Of a DNA stretch of 6,403 nt, positions 5,524 to 6,403 are shown in pieces. The stretch spans positions 1 to 6,403 of the forward strand of contig CAIZHO010000171.1 of assembly GCA_903932805.1 (NCBI GenBank), in the 5' to 3' direction. The notes beneath the pieces were generated by a model that worked only from the letters and a program-made list of their open reading frames with translations, was not told the DNA's origin and ran no database searches. This DNA is from an uncultured Roseiflexaceae bacterium. Lineage in GTDB: Bacteria; Chloroflexota; Chloroflexia; Chloroflexales; Roseiflexaceae. Numbering within the stretch: the stretch's first letter is position 1; each line of letters starts with the position of its first letter. Both the position numbers and the translations under genes were made by a program.

Positions 5524-6403
5524 ATGGCACTACCATTCATCAAAAATAATGTCTTTTCGATCCTGGTCATCGCGGCTTCGGTTATTGTATCATTTGCGTT
5601 AGTGTTACCAGGCAAAATTACTGCACCTGCCATGTACACCGCATTCGCTCAGGTGTCGATAGACAGCGAACACGCGCGTGAATTGTTTGCACCGAACGGC
5701 GACCCAGACGCAGACATGGACAATATTCTGTACCAGACCCGCTCTGCGTTGGTGCGCGATTTTCCGACGCTTGGGACAGTAGAACTCAATCCCATACTCA
5801 GCTGGGAGCAACAGATACTGACCATCACCGTCACCGGGATTCGATCAGACGAAGTCACTGCAGCGGCAAACTCCTACGCAGACACGTTTATCCGGACGAC
5901 GCAAGCAGCTGGAGGGCGTGAAATACTGCGCAACCTCCTCGGTTGGGAGACAGTCCGTTCGCTCAAGGGCGAAGCTGCCCGTACCGAGTACGAACGTATT
6001 CTGCGCGCAATGGTCCAAGACGGTGTCTTTTCGTTCGGTAAACCCATTGAAGTTGTGAGTTCGTTTACGCCGTTCGAGTCGCTTACTGCGTCCAATCGTA
6101 GTGATGTACTGCGTGAGATGGAATTCACCCGGCAGAATCTGCTCGTCGAGCTTGGAACAGCCACCAACGCGGCCGTGATTGACGAACTCAAGCAACGCAT
6201 CGCTCATATTGAATACTTTATTCTTACCGCACAGACGGATTTTCCAGACACTGTATTTAATCCAACGGTCGCAGGTGGATTTTCGCGGGTGACGACAGCG
6301 ATGAGCGCGCAGCTTGCCCCAACACTTTCGGTATGGGTGCTCATCCTCTTGGCGTTGCTTGGCGGGGTGGCATTTGCAGCGGTGTTTTTGCGCATCGATC
6401 GAA
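5524..6403 (+). CDS. Two-TM Wzz-like membrane protein, 3' end outside window
   Basis: The frame is open for 293 codons to the window edge. A short cytoplasmic start (MALPFIKNN) leads into a first membrane helix at about 10-28 (VFSILVIAASVIVSFALVL), followed by PGKITAPAMYTAFAQVSID. The middle, about 32-265, is soluble and probably outside the membrane, with helical charged stretches. The segment LTITVTGIRSDEVTAAANSY (99-118) recalls the strand-helix seen in Wzz chain-length determinants, where lines such as dPelAa.iaN are typical. A second hydrophobic helix (about 267-289) begins after a proline, and positively charged residues (RIDR) follow at the edge. This TM-large outside domain-TM layout is that of polysaccharide co-polymerases, which set the length of surface glycans together with a Wzy polymerase. 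No kinase domain is visible so far. In-frame ATGs at 5449 and 5455 would add 25 or 23 residues. The Wzz assignment rests on topology and weak motif likeness. Confidence 0.7.
   Translation, partial: MALPFIKNNVFSILVIAASVIVSFALVLPGKITAPAMYTAFAQVSIDSEHARELFAPNGDPDADMDNILYQTRSALVRDFPTLGTVELNPILSWEQQILTITVTGIRSDEVTAAANSYADTFIRTTQAAGGREILRNLLGWETVRSLKGEAARTEYERILRAMVQDGVFSFGKPIEVVSSFTPFESLTASNRSDVLREMEFTRQNLLVELGTATNAAVIDELKQRIAHIEYFILTAQTDFPDTVFNPTVAGGFSRVTTAMSAQLAPTLSVWVLILLALLGGVAFAAVFLRIDR

Overview
The window carries five protein-coding genes and no RNA genes, mobile elements or CRISPR arrays that I can see. Base composition is mixed to moderately GC-rich. The standard code is in use: TGA is a true stop at the ends of the third and fourth genes. 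The best promoter candidates are extended -10 elements of the form TGTGSTATACT without a clear -35 box. That pattern, the tight packing and the kinds of protein present would fit a Patescibacteria (CPR) type bacterium. This is inference only, as no marker gene is present.

Layout. Bases 1-219 hold no confident gene, but contain an extended -10 promoter for a UvrD/Rep-family DNA helicase (220-2511, +). The helicase runs tail-to-tail into an HDAC/AcuC-family zinc deacetylase (2508-3386, -); their stop codons overlap by 4 bases. A 192-base divergent control region (3387-3578) follows. It holds a perfect 16-bp palindrome, a second interrupted inverted repeat and candidate promoters on both strands. 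Rightward from it runs a divergent member of the DUF2263/TIGR02452 family, the microbial-type poly(ADP-ribose) glycohydrolase (PARG) macrodomain fold (3579-4439, +). Next is a membrane-anchored protein with an N-terminal Swt1-like HEPN domain, one transmembrane helix and a C-terminal sunset-type domain (4496-5377, +). The window ends inside a two-transmembrane Wzz-like protein (5524 to beyond 6403, +).

How the genes may work together. The deacetylase and the PARG-like macrodomain protein share one divergent control region, so they may be co-regulated. A link through acylated or ADP-ribosylated substrates is possible but not shown. The HEPN-membrane-sunset gene lies 56 bases downstream of the macrodomain gene on the same strand and also has a possible promoter of its own. 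The helicase and the Wzz-like gene look like independent units. The most unusual items are the HEPN-TM-sunset architecture and the PARG-like protein whose GGG...QEE signature is largely eroded although the rest of the fold is recognisable.
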